Shown here: one piece after another, positions 16,760 through 25,220 of the stretch | Layout: every line of letters begins with the position of its first letter | Numbering within the stretch: the stretch's first letter is position 1 | Source of the DNA: Paractinoplanes deccanensis | GTDB taxonomy: Bacteria; Actinomycetota; Actinomycetes; Mycobacteriales; Micromonosporaceae | Assembly (NCBI RefSeq): GCF_016862115.1 | Contig: NZ_BOMI01000011.1 | Location: 1-64,000 of the forward strand | DNA: 64,000 nt | Direction of reading: 5' to 3' | Position numbers and translations under genes: made by a program | Notes under the pieces: model-generated | Told to the model about the DNA's origin: nothing | Database searches by the model: none | Seen by the model: only the letters and a program-made list of their open reading frames with translations

Positions 16760-17377
16760 CTATGCCATGTTGTCCCGCTCGTCTCGCTCCATCGTAATCG
16801 GCACACCGCCGCGCGACGGCCACGCGGCCGCACGCAGCGCCTCGCGCTCGCGGGTCATGGCGGGCAGATCGATGACCGTGGGCCACGGCGCATCGAGCGT
16901 GACCCGCTCGGCGGAATGGAGGCGCCTGCGGTAGCGGCGGTCGGCACCCAGCACAAACTGCGTGATCGAGATCCGTTCGGCCACGGAATCGACGAGCCAG
17001 TAGGCCGGGATGCCCGCTCGGGCATAGAGCCACTTCTTCGGCCCGCGATCGATGGCCTCGGACCAGGACGAGGTGACCTCGACGGCAAGGAGCACGTCGC
17101 CGACGGGGACTGGCGCACGCAGGGCCGACCTGGCACGAATGACGACGGCATCGATGAAGGGCATGTTGTAGCGGTCCAGTTCGACCGCCATGCCATACGC
17201 GGCCGGATACTCCTCGGGAGCATTCCGCCGGAGTGCGTCAACAACATCAACGCACTGGATCTGATGAAACGGCAGTGGCGACGGACGGCGGAAGACCTTG
17301 CCGTCGAGCAGCTCGAACCGCAGCTCCTCGGAGAACTCCGCGACGTCGTCGACCGTGAGGCGCGACCCGACGGTCAC
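16760..17377 (-). CDS. Uma2-family putative nuclease, copy 3
   Basis: The only full-length copy of the cluster, about 205 residues. It has LTVDDVAEFSEELRFELLDG, then MPFIDAVVIR (Asp), LLAVEVTSSWSEAIDRGPKK (Glu, Lys) and LYARAGIPAYWLVDS, the PD-(D/E)xK-like core. Uma2 proteins are abundant in cyanobacteria and actinobacteria; their target is not well established. The GTG at 17377 overlaps the stop of a 31-codon ORF (GTGA); an alternative ATG eight codons upstream (17401) is also possible. Its C-terminal tail is duplicated at 15954-16067. Confidence 0.75.
   Translation of the reverse strand: MTVGSRLTVDDVAEFSEELRFELLDGKVFRRPSPLPFHQIQCVDVVDALRRNAPEEYPAAYGMAVELDRYNMPFIDAVVIRARSALRAPVPVGDVLLAVEVTSSWSEAIDRGPKKWLYARAGIPAYWLVDSVAERISITQFVLGADRRYRRRLHSAERVTLDAPWPTVIDLPAMTREREALRAAAWPSRGGVPITMERDERDNMA
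16787..16899. repeat. Direct repeat, right copy
   Basis: Partner of the 15954-16067 repeat, about 720 bases apart in the same orientation. This copy lies within the intact C-terminal coding region of Uma2 copy 3 and is probably the parent. The pair brackets copy 2, so recombination between them would delete copy 2. Confidence 0.85.
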
Positions 17378-17469
17378 GCGTCGTCCTGAGCCCTGCGGCA
17401 TCCGTCACGGAGAGCCGTGAGCGCCGGGACATCGACGGTGATCGGGCAAGGTGTGCGGGCCGCGGGCAT
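17374..17469 (-). CDS. Small 31-residue ORF coupled to Uma2 copy 3
   Basis: A 31-codon frame begins at ATG (MPAARTPCPITVDVPAL...) with a strong GAGGAGG five bases upstream and ends in TGA overlapping the GTG of Uma2 copy 3. Either it is a translated leader that couples expression, or it is the original N-terminus of copy 3 separated by a frameshift. It has no recognisable domain. Confidence 0.35.
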   Translation of the reverse strand: MPAARTPCPITVDVPALTALRDGCRRAQDDA

Positions 17470-17524
17470 CGGGACCTCCTCAGGGGATGTCACGAAGCTA
17501 CTGTACCCATGCCTAGATCGCCAG

Positions 17525-19078
17525 TCAGTTCTTGTCGTCGTCCTTCTGCTGCTTCATCAGCTTGTTGAAGTCGAGATTGGGCAGCTTGAAGCCGCCCGCG
17601 CCCCCGCCGCCGCCGAGGGCGTTCGGGTCGAGGCCCGGGGGCAGCTGGGGCATGCCGCCCGGGAAGCCCGCGGGCATGCCGCCGCCGGTGCGGGGACGGT
17701 TGTTGCCGCCCTTGGTGCCCTTGCGCTTGTTCTTCGGGCTCTTCGTGGCCTTGCGGCGGCCGCCGGGCAGGCCCATCATGCCGCTCATCTGCTTCATCAT
17801 CTTTTGCGCGTCGGCGAAGCGGTTGAGCAGCTGGTTGACGTCCATGACGGTCACGCCCGAGCCGTTCGCGATGCGGGAGCGGCGGGAGCCGTTCAGGATC
17901 TTCGGGTTCTGGCGCTCCTGGGGGGTCATCGACCGGATGATCGCCGTGACCTTGTCGAAGTGGCTGTCGTCGAGCTCGTCGAGCTGGGCCTTCATCTGGC
18001 CCATGCCGGGCATCATGCCGAGGATGTTGGCGATCGGGCCCATCCGCCGGACCGCGATGAGCTGGTCGAGGAAGTCCTCGAGGGTGAAGGTCTCGCCGGC
18101 AAGCAGCTTGCCGGTCATCTTCTCCTTCTGCTCCTCGTCGAAGGCCTGCTCGGCCTGCTCGATGAGGGTCAGCACGTCGCCCATGCCGAGGATGCGGCTG
18201 GCCATGCGGTCGGGGTGGAAGAGGTCGAAGTCCTCGAGCTTCTCACCGGTGGACGCGAACAGGATCGGCTCGCCGGTCACGTGCCGCACCGACAGGGCCG
18301 CACCGCCTCGGGCGTCGCCGTCGAGCTTGGACAGGACCACGCCGGTGATGCCGACGCCGTCGCGGAACGCCTCGGCGGTCTGCACCGCGTCCTGGCCGAC
18401 CATGGCGTCGATGACGAAGATGACCTCGTCGGGGTCGACGGCGGCGCGGATGTCGCGGGCCTGCTGCATCATCTCGGCGTCGATGCCGAGGCGGCCGGCG
18501 GTGTCGACGATGACGATGTCCTTGGCGGCGCGCTTCGCGTGCTCGATGGAGTCCTTCGCCACCTGCACCGGGTCGCCGACGCCGTTGCCGGGCTCGGGCG
18601 CGTAGACCTCGACGCCGGCCCGGCCGCCGAGCACCTGGAGCTGGTTGACCGCGTTGGGGCGCTGGAGGTCGGCGGCGACGAGCAGCGGCTGGTGGCCCTG
18701 GTTCTTGAGCCAGCGGGACAGCTTGCCGGCGAGGGTCGTCTTACCGGAGCCCTGGAGACCGGCCAGCATGATCACCGTGGGCGGCTGCTTGGCGAACTGG
18801 AGCCGCCGCCCCTCGCCGCCGAGGATGTTGATGAGCTCCTCGTGGACGATCTTGATGATCTGCTGCGCCGGGTTGAGCGCCTGCGAGACCTCCGCTCCGC
18901 GGGCGCGCTCCTTCACGTTGAAGATGAAGGCCTTGACCACGGGCAGCGCGACGTCCGCCTCGAGCAGCGCGAGGCGGATCTCGCGCGCGGTGGCGTCGAT
19001 GTCGGCATCGGTGAGCTTGCCCTTGCCGCGGAGCTTGGTGAAGATCCCAGAAAGGCGGTCACTCAAAGTGTCAAACAC
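17525..19078 (-). CDS. ffh: Signal recognition particle protein Ffh
   Basis: GTPase of the signal recognition particle that binds signal sequences and 4.5S RNA. N domain about 1-90; G domain with GLQGSGKTTLAGK (107-119), DTAGRLGID and SKLDGDARGG; methionine-rich M domain from about 325 (MMPGMGQMKAQL, RRSRIANGSG, MMKQMSGMMGLPGG). The 517-residue protein ends in a Gly/Pro/Lys-rich tail. Its receptor FtsY is at 44.8 kb. Confidence 0.97.
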   Translation of the reverse strand: MFDTLSDRLSGIFTKLRGKGKLTDADIDATAREIRLALLEADVALPVVKAFIFNVKERARGAEVSQALNPAQQIIKIVHEELINILGGEGRRLQFAKQPPTVIMLAGLQGSGKTTLAGKLSRWLKNQGHQPLLVAADLQRPNAVNQLQVLGGRAGVEVYAPEPGNGVGDPVQVAKDSIEHAKRAAKDIVIVDTAGRLGIDAEMMQQARDIRAAVDPDEVIFVIDAMVGQDAVQTAEAFRDGVGITGVVLSKLDGDARGGAALSVRHVTGEPILFASTGEKLEDFDLFHPDRMASRILGMGDVLTLIEQAEQAFDEEQKEKMTGKLLAGETFTLEDFLDQLIAVRRMGPIANILGMMPGMGQMKAQLDELDDSHFDKVTAIIRSMTPQERQNPKILNGSRRSRIANGSGVTVMDVNQLLNRFADAQKMMKQMSGMMGLPGGRRKATKSPKNKRKGTKGGNNRPRTGGGMPAGFPGGMPQLPPGLDPNALGGGGGAGGFKLPNLDFNKLMKQQKDDDKN

Positions 19079-19143
19079 GGTGCGACTTCCCGTTGGTCAG
19101 AAGGTGGGTGGTGCACCGCAAGCCTAGCCGCCCGCGCCGAGCC

Positions 19144-19374
19144 TTACTTGTTGCGCATCCGGTAGGTCTTCGCCGCGGCCTCGATGCGCCGCTGCGTGCG
19201 CCCGTCCTGCGAGATCGACTTCTTGGCCTTGGCGTAGAGGTAGTAGCCGCCGCCGACCACCAGGGCGCCCACGATCAGGTAGAACAGCACCGGCCCGATC
19301 AGGTTGGCCGCCACCCAGCCGACCACGACGACGCCGGCGATCAGAGCCACGAGAAATGCGATGGCCTTGCCCAT
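19144..19374 (-). CDS. Small membrane protein
   Basis: A 76-residue protein with two hydrophobic segments (about 4-25 and 28-46) and a basic C-terminal tail (AKAKKSISQDGRTQRR) that should face the cytoplasm. Start at ATG (MGKAIAFLVAL) is supported by GGGGAGG six bases upstream. It lies just upstream of ffh on the same strand. I do not recognise a named family. Confidence 0.75.
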   Translation of the reverse strand: MGKAIAFLVALIAGVVVVGWVAANLIGPVLFYLIVGALVVGGGYYLYAKAKKSISQDGRTQRRIEAAAKTYRMRNK

Positions 19375-19588
19375 CTCGACCTCCCCAGGTTGTGAGTCCA
19401 CCATGACGCAGCGAGGCAACCCGGCGCATCGGCCGTATCCCTGAGCGAACCCGTAGGGGTCGGCCGGGGAAGATCGGCCACGTCACACCGGCAAATCGCG
19501 TATACCGGTGATATAGGGCGTCACTTACGGCGCAGGCGCCAGTTGAGGGTCACAGCACAGCGACTGACCCCGGCGGAAGGACGACGGC

Positions 19589-21358
19589 GTGCATCTGCGG
19601 CGGATCCTCGGGCTGGCGCCCTGGCCTGTCCGGCGGCGCGTGATGCGCCAGCTGGAGCTGCGGCTCCTGCCCCGCGTCCCGGCGGACCGCCGGTTGCGGA
19701 CGGCCCGGCGGCTGGCTCCGCTGGGACCCCGCCGCCGGCTGCTGCCGCCACCGGCCGACGCGCCGGCCATGCGGGTGCGCACGGCCGCGGCGCGCCTCAC
19801 GGCCCGTCGTTCGCCCTGGTCGGATCCCGCATCGGTACGCCGTGAGAACCTCGACCGCGTCGTGGCGGCGCTCGAGACGGCGGGCATCGACTGGTTCCGC
19901 GTCCCCGCCGACTCGCTGACCCGTACCGCCGTGGCCGTGCCCGAGGACGACCGCGAGCGCGTCCTGGAGGTGCTCGCGGCCCTCACCGCCGCCGAGGTGG
20001 GGCGCCTGGAGATCGTGGGCCGCCGCGCCACCACCCGGCTGCTGCGGGTGAGCTGGCCGGTCACCGACACGGGCGGGCACATCGTGTACGGCACGGAATA
20101 CGCCTGCGAGGTCGAGCTGTGGCGGGCGGCCGACGGCCGTCTCACCGGGCCCCGCCCCAACCCGGTCGCGAGCTCGGTGCCGGCCGGCGAGCCCGGCACG
20201 CTCGCCCCCGAGCCGGTCTTCGGCTCGTTCGGCGTCCCCGGCCCGCTCCCCCGCTACCGCACCCGCGAGATCTTCACCATGGTGAGCCCGGACCGGGTGG
20301 CGTTCCCGATCGACGCCGTCTACACCTGGGTCGACGGCGAGGACCCCGGCTGGTACGAGCGCAAGGCGCGGGCGCTGCGCGACAACGGCTGGGTCGCCGG
20401 CTCCAGCGGGCAGACCGCCAACCGGTCGCGCTTCGTCTCCCGCGACGAGCTGCGCTACTCGCTGCGCTCGCTGCACGCGTTCGCCCCCTGGATCCGGCAC
20501 GTCTTCCTGGTCACCGACGACCAGGTGCCGGCCTGGCTCGACCTGGACCGCGCCGACCTCACCGTGGTCAGCCACCGGGAGATCTTCGGCGACACCGGGC
20601 GGCTGCCCACCTTCAACTCGCAGGCGATCGAGTCGCGGCTGCACCGCATCCCGGGGCTGGCCGAGCACTTCCTCTACCTCAACGACGACGTCTTCCTGGG
20701 CCGGCCGGTGCCGCCGGAGATGTTCTTCACCCCGGGCGGGCTCACCCGCTTCTTCCCGTCCACGGCCCGGGTCGACTCGGCGCCGCGGCGGCCCGGCGAC
20801 ACCCCGGCGAACTCGGCCGGCAAGAACAACCGCGATCTGATCCGGGACGCGTTCGGCCGGGTGCTGACCCGCAAGATGAAGCACACGCCGCACCCGTCGC
20901 GCCGCAGCGTGCTCGCCGAGATCGAGCTGCGTTTCGCCGACGAGGTGGCCGCCACCGCCGGGCACCAGTTCCGGCATCCGGAGGACATCGCGCTGCTCTC
21001 CTCGCTCCAGCAGTACTACGCGTACCTGACCGGGCGGGCCGCGCCGGGCGAGATCGAGTACCTGTACACCGACCTGGCCGACCCGGCGACGCCGTTCCGG
21101 CTGGCGCGGCTGCTGCACAACCGCAACCTGGACGCCTTCTGCCTCAACGACACCGACTCGGCCGACGACCTGGCTCCGGAGCAGGCCGCGCTGCTGGCCG
21201 AGTTCCTCCCGGCCTACCTGCCGTTCCCCTCGCGCTGGGAGCTCGCCGAGCCGCGACCGGGGACCATGCCGCTCTCCCCCGTCGCCGCGCCGGTGATCGG
21301 CCGCCAGGCGACGAGGGCGCCGCGACCGGCCCCGCTGACCGAAAGGCCTCTCGCATGA
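19589..21358 (+). CDS. Stealth-family sugar-phosphate transferase
   Basis: A 589-residue protein of the Stealth family, which transfers hexose-1-phosphate to build phosphodiester-linked surface glycans. All four conserved regions are visible: CR1 IDAVYTWVDGEDPGW; CR2 ELRYSLRSLHAFAPWIRHVF through RLPTFNSQAIESRLHRI and FLYLNDDVFLG; CR3 MKHTPHPSRRSVLAEIE; and CR4 near LARLLHNRNLDAFCLND. The first 180 residues are extra. The GTG start has GGAAGGA upstream. ATGA overlap joins it to the dehydrogenase gene, so both likely serve one polymer. Confidence 0.9.
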   Translation: MHLRRILGLAPWPVRRRVMRQLELRLLPRVPADRRLRTARRLAPLGPRRRLLPPPADAPAMRVRTAAARLTARRSPWSDPASVRRENLDRVVAALETAGIDWFRVPADSLTRTAVAVPEDDRERVLEVLAALTAAEVGRLEIVGRRATTRLLRVSWPVTDTGGHIVYGTEYACEVELWRAADGRLTGPRPNPVASSVPAGEPGTLAPEPVFGSFGVPGPLPRYRTREIFTMVSPDRVAFPIDAVYTWVDGEDPGWYERKARALRDNGWVAGSSGQTANRSRFVSRDELRYSLRSLHAFAPWIRHVFLVTDDQVPAWLDLDRADLTVVSHREIFGDTGRLPTFNSQAIESRLHRIPGLAEHFLYLNDDVFLGRPVPPEMFFTPGGLTRFFPSTARVDSAPRRPGDTPANSAGKNNRDLIRDAFGRVLTRKMKHTPHPSRRSVLAEIELRFADEVAATAGHQFRHPEDIALLSSLQQYYAYLTGRAAPGEIEYLYTDLADPATPFRLARLLHNRNLDAFCLNDTDSADDLAPEQAALLAEFLPAYLPFPSRWELAEPRPGTMPLSPVAAPVIGRQATRAPRPAPLTERPLA

Positions 21359-22611
21359 CCGTCGTCATCCTCGGGCTCGGCTACGTGGGCCTGCCGCTCG
21401 CGCAGCAGGCCGTGCGCTCCGGGCTGGCGGTCACCGGTTTCGACGTGCAGCCGTCGGTGGTGGCCTCGCTGGCCGCCGGCCGCTCGCACGTCGACGACCT
21501 GAGCGACGCCGACATCGCCGAGATGCTCGCCGGCGGCTTCACGCCCACCTGCGACGAGCGGGCGATCGCCGCCGCCACGACGGCGGTCGTCTGCGTGCCG
21601 ACCCCGCTCGCCGAGGGCGACGGCCCGGACCTGCGGGCGGTCGTCGCCGCCACCGAGGCGATCGGCCGCAACCTGCGCCGGGGCATGCTGGTCGTGCTGG
21701 AGTCGACCACCTATCCGGGCACCACCGACGAGGTCGTCCGCCCGTTGCTGGAGCGGCTCTCCGGGCTGACCGCCGGCATCGACTTCCACCTGGCGTTCTC
21801 GCCCGAGCGGATCGATCCGGGCAACGAGCGCTTCGGCGCGCGCAACACACCCAAGGTGGTGGGCGGCTACACGCCGGCCTGCACCGACCGGGCGGCGGCG
21901 TTCTACGGCTGTTTCGTCGACACCGTGGTGCGCACGCGCGGCACCCGCGAGGCCGAGACCGCCAAGCTGCTCGAGAACACGTACCGGCACGTGAACATCG
22001 CCCTGGTCAACGAGATGGCGCGGTTCTGCCACGAGCTCGGCATCGATCTGTGGGACGTGATCCGGGCCGCCGCCACCAAGCCGTTCGGCTTCCAGGCCTT
22101 CTTTCCCGGCCCGGGCGTGGGCGGGCATTGCATCCCGATCGACCCCAACTACCTGAGCCACAACGTGCGCAGCCGGCTGGGCTATCCGTTCCGCTTCGTC
22201 GAGCTGGCCCAGGAGATCAACGCGACGATGCCGGACTACGTGGCGCGGCGGGCGCAGAACCTGCTGAACGCGGACGGGCAGGCCGTGCACGGCGCCACCG
22301 TGCTGCTGCTCGGGGTCACCTACAAGCCGAACATCGCCGACCAGCGCGAGTCGCCGGCCACCCCGCTGGCCCGCCAGCTCGCCGCGCTCGGCGCGACAGT
22401 GCTCTACCACGACCCGCACGTTCCCCAGTGGACGGTCGGCGACGTCGAGGTGTCGCGCACCGACGACCTGGAGGGCGCGACCACCTCCGCCGACCTGGTG
22501 ATCCTGGTGCAGAACCACCGCGAGTACGACGCCGACCACCTGGCGGGGCTCGCGAAGCGCTTCTTCGACACCCGCGGCGCCACGACCGTCCGGCACGCGC
22601 ACCGCCTTTGA
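21355..22611 (+). CDS. Nucleotide-sugar dehydrogenase (UDP-N-acetylhexosamine 6-dehydrogenase-like)
   Basis: A 418-residue NAD-dependent enzyme that oxidises C6 of a UDP-sugar twice to the uronic acid. N-terminal Rossmann motif VILGLGYVGLPLA, CVPTPLAEGDGP, ESTTYPGTTDEV, SPERIDPGN, and catalytic Cys259 in GPGVGGHCIPIDP; LLLGVTYKPNIADQRESP in the C-terminal domain. ESTTYPGTT and SPERIDPGN resemble the WbpA/WecC group acting on UDP-HexNAc more than UDP-glucose enzymes. It supplies an acidic sugar to the adjacent glycan genes. Confidence 0.9.
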   Translation: MTVVILGLGYVGLPLAQQAVRSGLAVTGFDVQPSVVASLAAGRSHVDDLSDADIAEMLAGGFTPTCDERAIAAATTAVVCVPTPLAEGDGPDLRAVVAATEAIGRNLRRGMLVVLESTTYPGTTDEVVRPLLERLSGLTAGIDFHLAFSPERIDPGNERFGARNTPKVVGGYTPACTDRAAAFYGCFVDTVVRTRGTREAETAKLLENTYRHVNIALVNEMARFCHELGIDLWDVIRAAATKPFGFQAFFPGPGVGGHCIPIDPNYLSHNVRSRLGYPFRFVELAQEINATMPDYVARRAQNLLNADGQAVHGATVLLLGVTYKPNIADQRESPATPLARQLAALGATVLYHDPHVPQWTVGDVEVSRTDDLEGATTSADLVILVQNHREYDADHLAGLAKRFFDTRGATTVRHAHRL

Positions 22612-22674
22612 CCGCCGCCGAAAGAGGCACGCCGGGGTAGCGCGGCGCGGTCGCGCTCCGGGATCATTCGCGCC

Positions 22675-23451
22675 ATGCGCCGCCTCGCCCTGCGAATCGC
22701 CGTCGCCCTCACGGCGGCGGCTCTCCTCGCCGCCGTCGTCGCCTGGGCCGCGTGGCGCGTGACGGCCGGCGATCTGCCCGGTGACGAGCGGATGCACGCC
22801 CTCGCCGGGATGGTCGTCCAGGGATCGGAGAAGGGCACCGACATCACCCGGGCCGGCCATGTCTCCGGGTCCGCCTACGGCGACGACGGTGGCGGCGTCC
22901 TGGGCTGGGTGCTCGGCATCGACGAGTACGGCGCGGGCTTCGCCGAGATGTCGTTCGGCGAAGCCCGGACCGACCTGGTCGCCGCCCGGGCGCGGCTCGA
23001 GGCGGACGGATGGCGGGTCGGCGACGACGGCTCCGGCGGGCTCACGGCGGCGAACGACGACTGGCGGCTGACGTTCCGGCCGTCCGACGGCGAGGGCTCG
23101 GACGCCGAGCTGCGGGTGGAGCGGGCGGCGCCGATCGCGGCGCTCGTGCTGACCGCGCTCGCCTGGATCGCGGGCCTGGTGCTGGGCCGGCGGGCCGCCG
23201 AGCGGTTCGGCAACGGCCTGGGCCTCGCGGCGCTGCTGTTCCTGGCGTTCAACACCTTTGGCACCACGGCGTGCCTGGTGGCCGACGCGCTCGCCGTGCG
23301 CGGCACCGGGCCGTTCCCGCTGCCGTGGGAGATCTCGATGCGGTTCGGCGTCCGCCTGTTCGCCGTGCTGGGGCTCGTGCTGGCCGCGCTTGCCCCGCTC
23401 TTCCCGCAGACCATCGCGCCGGCCGCCGCCCGCCGCGGGGTCAACGCGTAG
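22675..23451 (+). CDS. Membrane protein of unknown function
   Basis: A 258-residue protein with an N-terminal membrane segment (about 6-27), an extracytoplasmic domain of about 125 residues (GDLPGDERMHALAGMVVQGS onward) and three further hydrophobic segments (about 152-168, 180-200, 222-245). I recognise no family. Its stop codon lies inside the first unit of a 27-bp repeat array, so its C-terminus GVNA is encoded by the repeat. Confidence 0.65.
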   Translation: MRRLALRIAVALTAAALLAAVVAWAAWRVTAGDLPGDERMHALAGMVVQGSEKGTDITRAGHVSGSAYGDDGGGVLGWVLGIDEYGAGFAEMSFGEARTDLVAARARLEADGWRVGDDGSGGLTAANDDWRLTFRPSDGEGSDAELRVERAAPIAALVLTALAWIAGLVLGRRAAERFGNGLGLAALLFLAFNTFGTTACLVADALAVRGTGPFPLPWEISMRFGVRLFAVLGLVLAALAPLFPQTIAPAAARRGVNA

Positions 23452-23568
23452 CGCGTCCGCCGCGGGGTCAACGCGTAGCGCGTCCGCCGCGGAGACAACG
23501 CGTAGCGCGTCCGCTGCGGAGTCAACGCGTAGCGCGTCCGCCGCGGGGTCAACGCGTAGCGCGCTCCG
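23434..23568. repeat. Five tandem 27-bp hairpin repeats carrying stop codons for both strands
   Basis: Five direct copies, each with the core GTCAACGCGTAGCGCGTCC. ACGCG-TAG-CGCGT forms a 5-bp stem with a TAG loop; flanking GCGG/CCGC can extend it. The TAG of unit 1 is the stop of the plus-strand membrane-protein gene, and the TCA of unit 5 is the TGA of the minus-strand glycosyltransferase gene. So both convergent genes end inside the array, which probably acts as a bidirectional terminator or barrier. Confidence 0.85.
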
Positions 23569-24514
23569 CGACCGGCTCCGGCGCGACCGGAAGCCCGTCG
23601 ACGCGCTCCTGCACCAGATAGCGGGGCCGGCCGCGCACCTCCTCGTGGATCCGGGCCAGGTATTCGCCGATGACGCCGAGGCCCAGCAGCACGAACGTGC
23701 CCATCACGAGCAGCAGCAGGATGACCGTCGGGAAGCCGGCGACCGATCCGCCGTTGACCCAGCGGATCAGCGTCTGGGCGCCGAGCACCACGGCGAACGC
23801 CGCGAACGCCAGCCCCACGAAGGTGACCAGGTGCAGCGGGGCGGAGGTGAACGAGGTGATGCCGTTGACGGCGAGGCGGAACAGCGACCGGAACGTCCAG
23901 CGCGATCCGCCGTCCGCGCGGTGGTCGATGTCGACCTCGATGGTGCTGCGCCGGAAGCCGATCCAGCTGCTGGTGCCGCGGAAGAACGACGAGTGCTCGG
24001 GCAGCCGCAGCAACGCGTCCAGCGCGGCCCGGCTGAGCAACCGGAAGTCGGTGGCGTCGACGAGGTCCACTGTGGTCATCGCCGTGAACGCCTTGTTGAA
24101 CAGGCGCCCGCCGATCCGGCCGACCAGGCCCTGCCCGGCGCGGTTGCGCTTGACCGCCTCGACGACGTGCGCGCCCTCGCGCCAGCGGCGGACCATGGCG
24201 GGGATCGCCGCCGGCGGGTGCTGCAGGTCCGAGTCGATGACCACGACGGCGTCGCCGGTCGCGTGCTCCAGGCCGGCGAGCACGGCGGGCTCCTTGCCGA
24301 AGTTGCGGGAGAGCTGGATGCCGCGCACCCGCCGGTCGAGCAGGGACTGCCGCACGATGCGGTCCCACGAGTCGTCCCGGGAGCCGTCGTCGACCAGCAC
24401 CAGCTCGAACCGCAGCCCGGCGCCGGTGAGCACCTCCGTGAGCCGCCGCACGAACCGTTCGACCCCCGGCCCCTCGTTGTGGACCGGCGCGACCACCGAA
24501 ATCAGCGCGCTCAT
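23549..24514 (-). CDS. GT2 glycosyltransferase, polyprenyl-phosphate-sugar synthase type (GtrB/DPM-like)
   Basis: A 321-residue enzyme: cytoplasmic GT-A domain (ISVVAPVHNEG, LVLVDDGSRDDSW, SRNFGKEPAVLAGL, VVIDSDLQHPP with the DxD) and two C-terminal membrane helices (about 233-255 and 268-290). This architecture makes polyprenyl-phosphate-linked hexose for use outside the membrane. I start at MSALISVVAP. A glycosyltransferase needing such a lipid donor is expected; polytopic membrane proteins at 28.3 and 58.2 kb are candidates. Confidence 0.9.
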   Translation of the reverse strand: MSALISVVAPVHNEGPGVERFVRRLTEVLTGAGLRFELVLVDDGSRDDSWDRIVRQSLLDRRVRGIQLSRNFGKEPAVLAGLEHATGDAVVVIDSDLQHPPAAIPAMVRRWREGAHVVEAVKRNRAGQGLVGRIGGRLFNKAFTAMTTVDLVDATDFRLLSRAALDALLRLPEHSSFFRGTSSWIGFRRSTIEVDIDHRADGGSRWTFRSLFRLAVNGITSFTSAPLHLVTFVGLAFAAFAVVLGAQTLIRWVNGGSVAGFPTVILLLLVMGTFVLLGLGVIGEYLARIHEEVRGRPRYLVQERVDGLPVAPEPVAERATR

Positions 24515-24552
24515 GCCCGGGCAAACGACGCGCCGGACCCGGAGGTTGCGAT

Positions 24553-25218
24553 TTACCGCAGCAGTTCGGCGAGCGTGGGCGGCCGCGAGCGGTCCACGAT
24601 GATCGTGCGGACCGTGTCGTGGTCGCGGTAGAGCCGCGACAGCCGCTCGGAGAGCACGTCCTCCCACGGCCGGTCGGGCCGGTGCCGGTCCCAGGTGGCC
24701 CGGTCCGGCAGGTATTCGAGCAGCACGCCCTGGTCGCGCAGGGGCGCGAAGGACGGGCAGTCGGTCACCACCACCGGCCGGTGGTCCGGGCTGACGAGCA
24801 GCCGCTGGCGCAGCGTCAGCACGAAGTCGCGCACCCCGTCCGCGTCCATGCCGATCACCACGTAGAGGTGGACCGGCGGCCGGGCGGCGGCGACGGGTGC
24901 GCGGCCGGGTCCCGGCACGGGACGCGCTCCGGCGGCACGCGGGCGGCTCACCCGGCGCAGCACCGCACGGGTCAGCCGGGGCAGCGTGCCCACCGGATCC
25001 CGCAGCAGCGACACCAGGCCGAAGCCGAGCCGATAGGACTCGCTGCCGCGCAGGCGATCGGCACGCTTGCGCTCCCGATCCCGTTCCTGGCGGTACGCCT
25101 CGGCGAGCCGGCGTTCCTCGACGAGTCGCGCCTCGAGCGAGCGGAGCCGGCCGGCCATCGCGGCCAGCTCCCAGCGGGCGCGCTCCATCGCGTCGAGCGG
25201 CACCACGGTCCTCTGCAT
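24553..25218 (-). CDS. Coiled-coil partner protein A1 of the two-domain glycosyltransferase
   Basis: A 221-residue protein with no named family. The N-terminal 60 residues form a charged coiled coil (LRSLEARLVEERRLAEAYRQ) leading to ESYRLGFGLVSLLRDPVG, a motif I associate with linkers in bacterial glycosyltransferases. A compact alpha/beta domain follows (HLYVVIGMDADGVRDFVLTL, VVVTDCPSFAPLRDQGVLLE, YLPDRATW, VRTIIVDRSRPPTLAELLR). It is a full-length paralogue of the protein at 29.9-30.5 kb. It starts two bases after the stop of the GT gene, as its paralogue does beside its own GT. Confidence 0.7.
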   Translation of the reverse strand: MQRTVVPLDAMERARWELAAMAGRLRSLEARLVEERRLAEAYRQERDRERKRADRLRGSESYRLGFGLVSLLRDPVGTLPRLTRAVLRRVSRPRAAGARPVPGPGRAPVAAARPPVHLYVVIGMDADGVRDFVLTLRQRLLVSPDHRPVVVTDCPSFAPLRDQGVLLEYLPDRATWDRHRPDRPWEDVLSERLSRLYRDHDTVRTIIVDRSRPPTLAELLR

Positions 25219-25220
25219 GC

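Noticed and set aside
16740..16760. ACTAG/CTAGT palindrome upstream of Uma2 copy 2 as an operator
   Set aside because: Short and single; no matching site before the other copies.
23434..23568. CRISPR array
   Set aside because: Units are directly adjacent without spacers and are hairpin tandem repeats.
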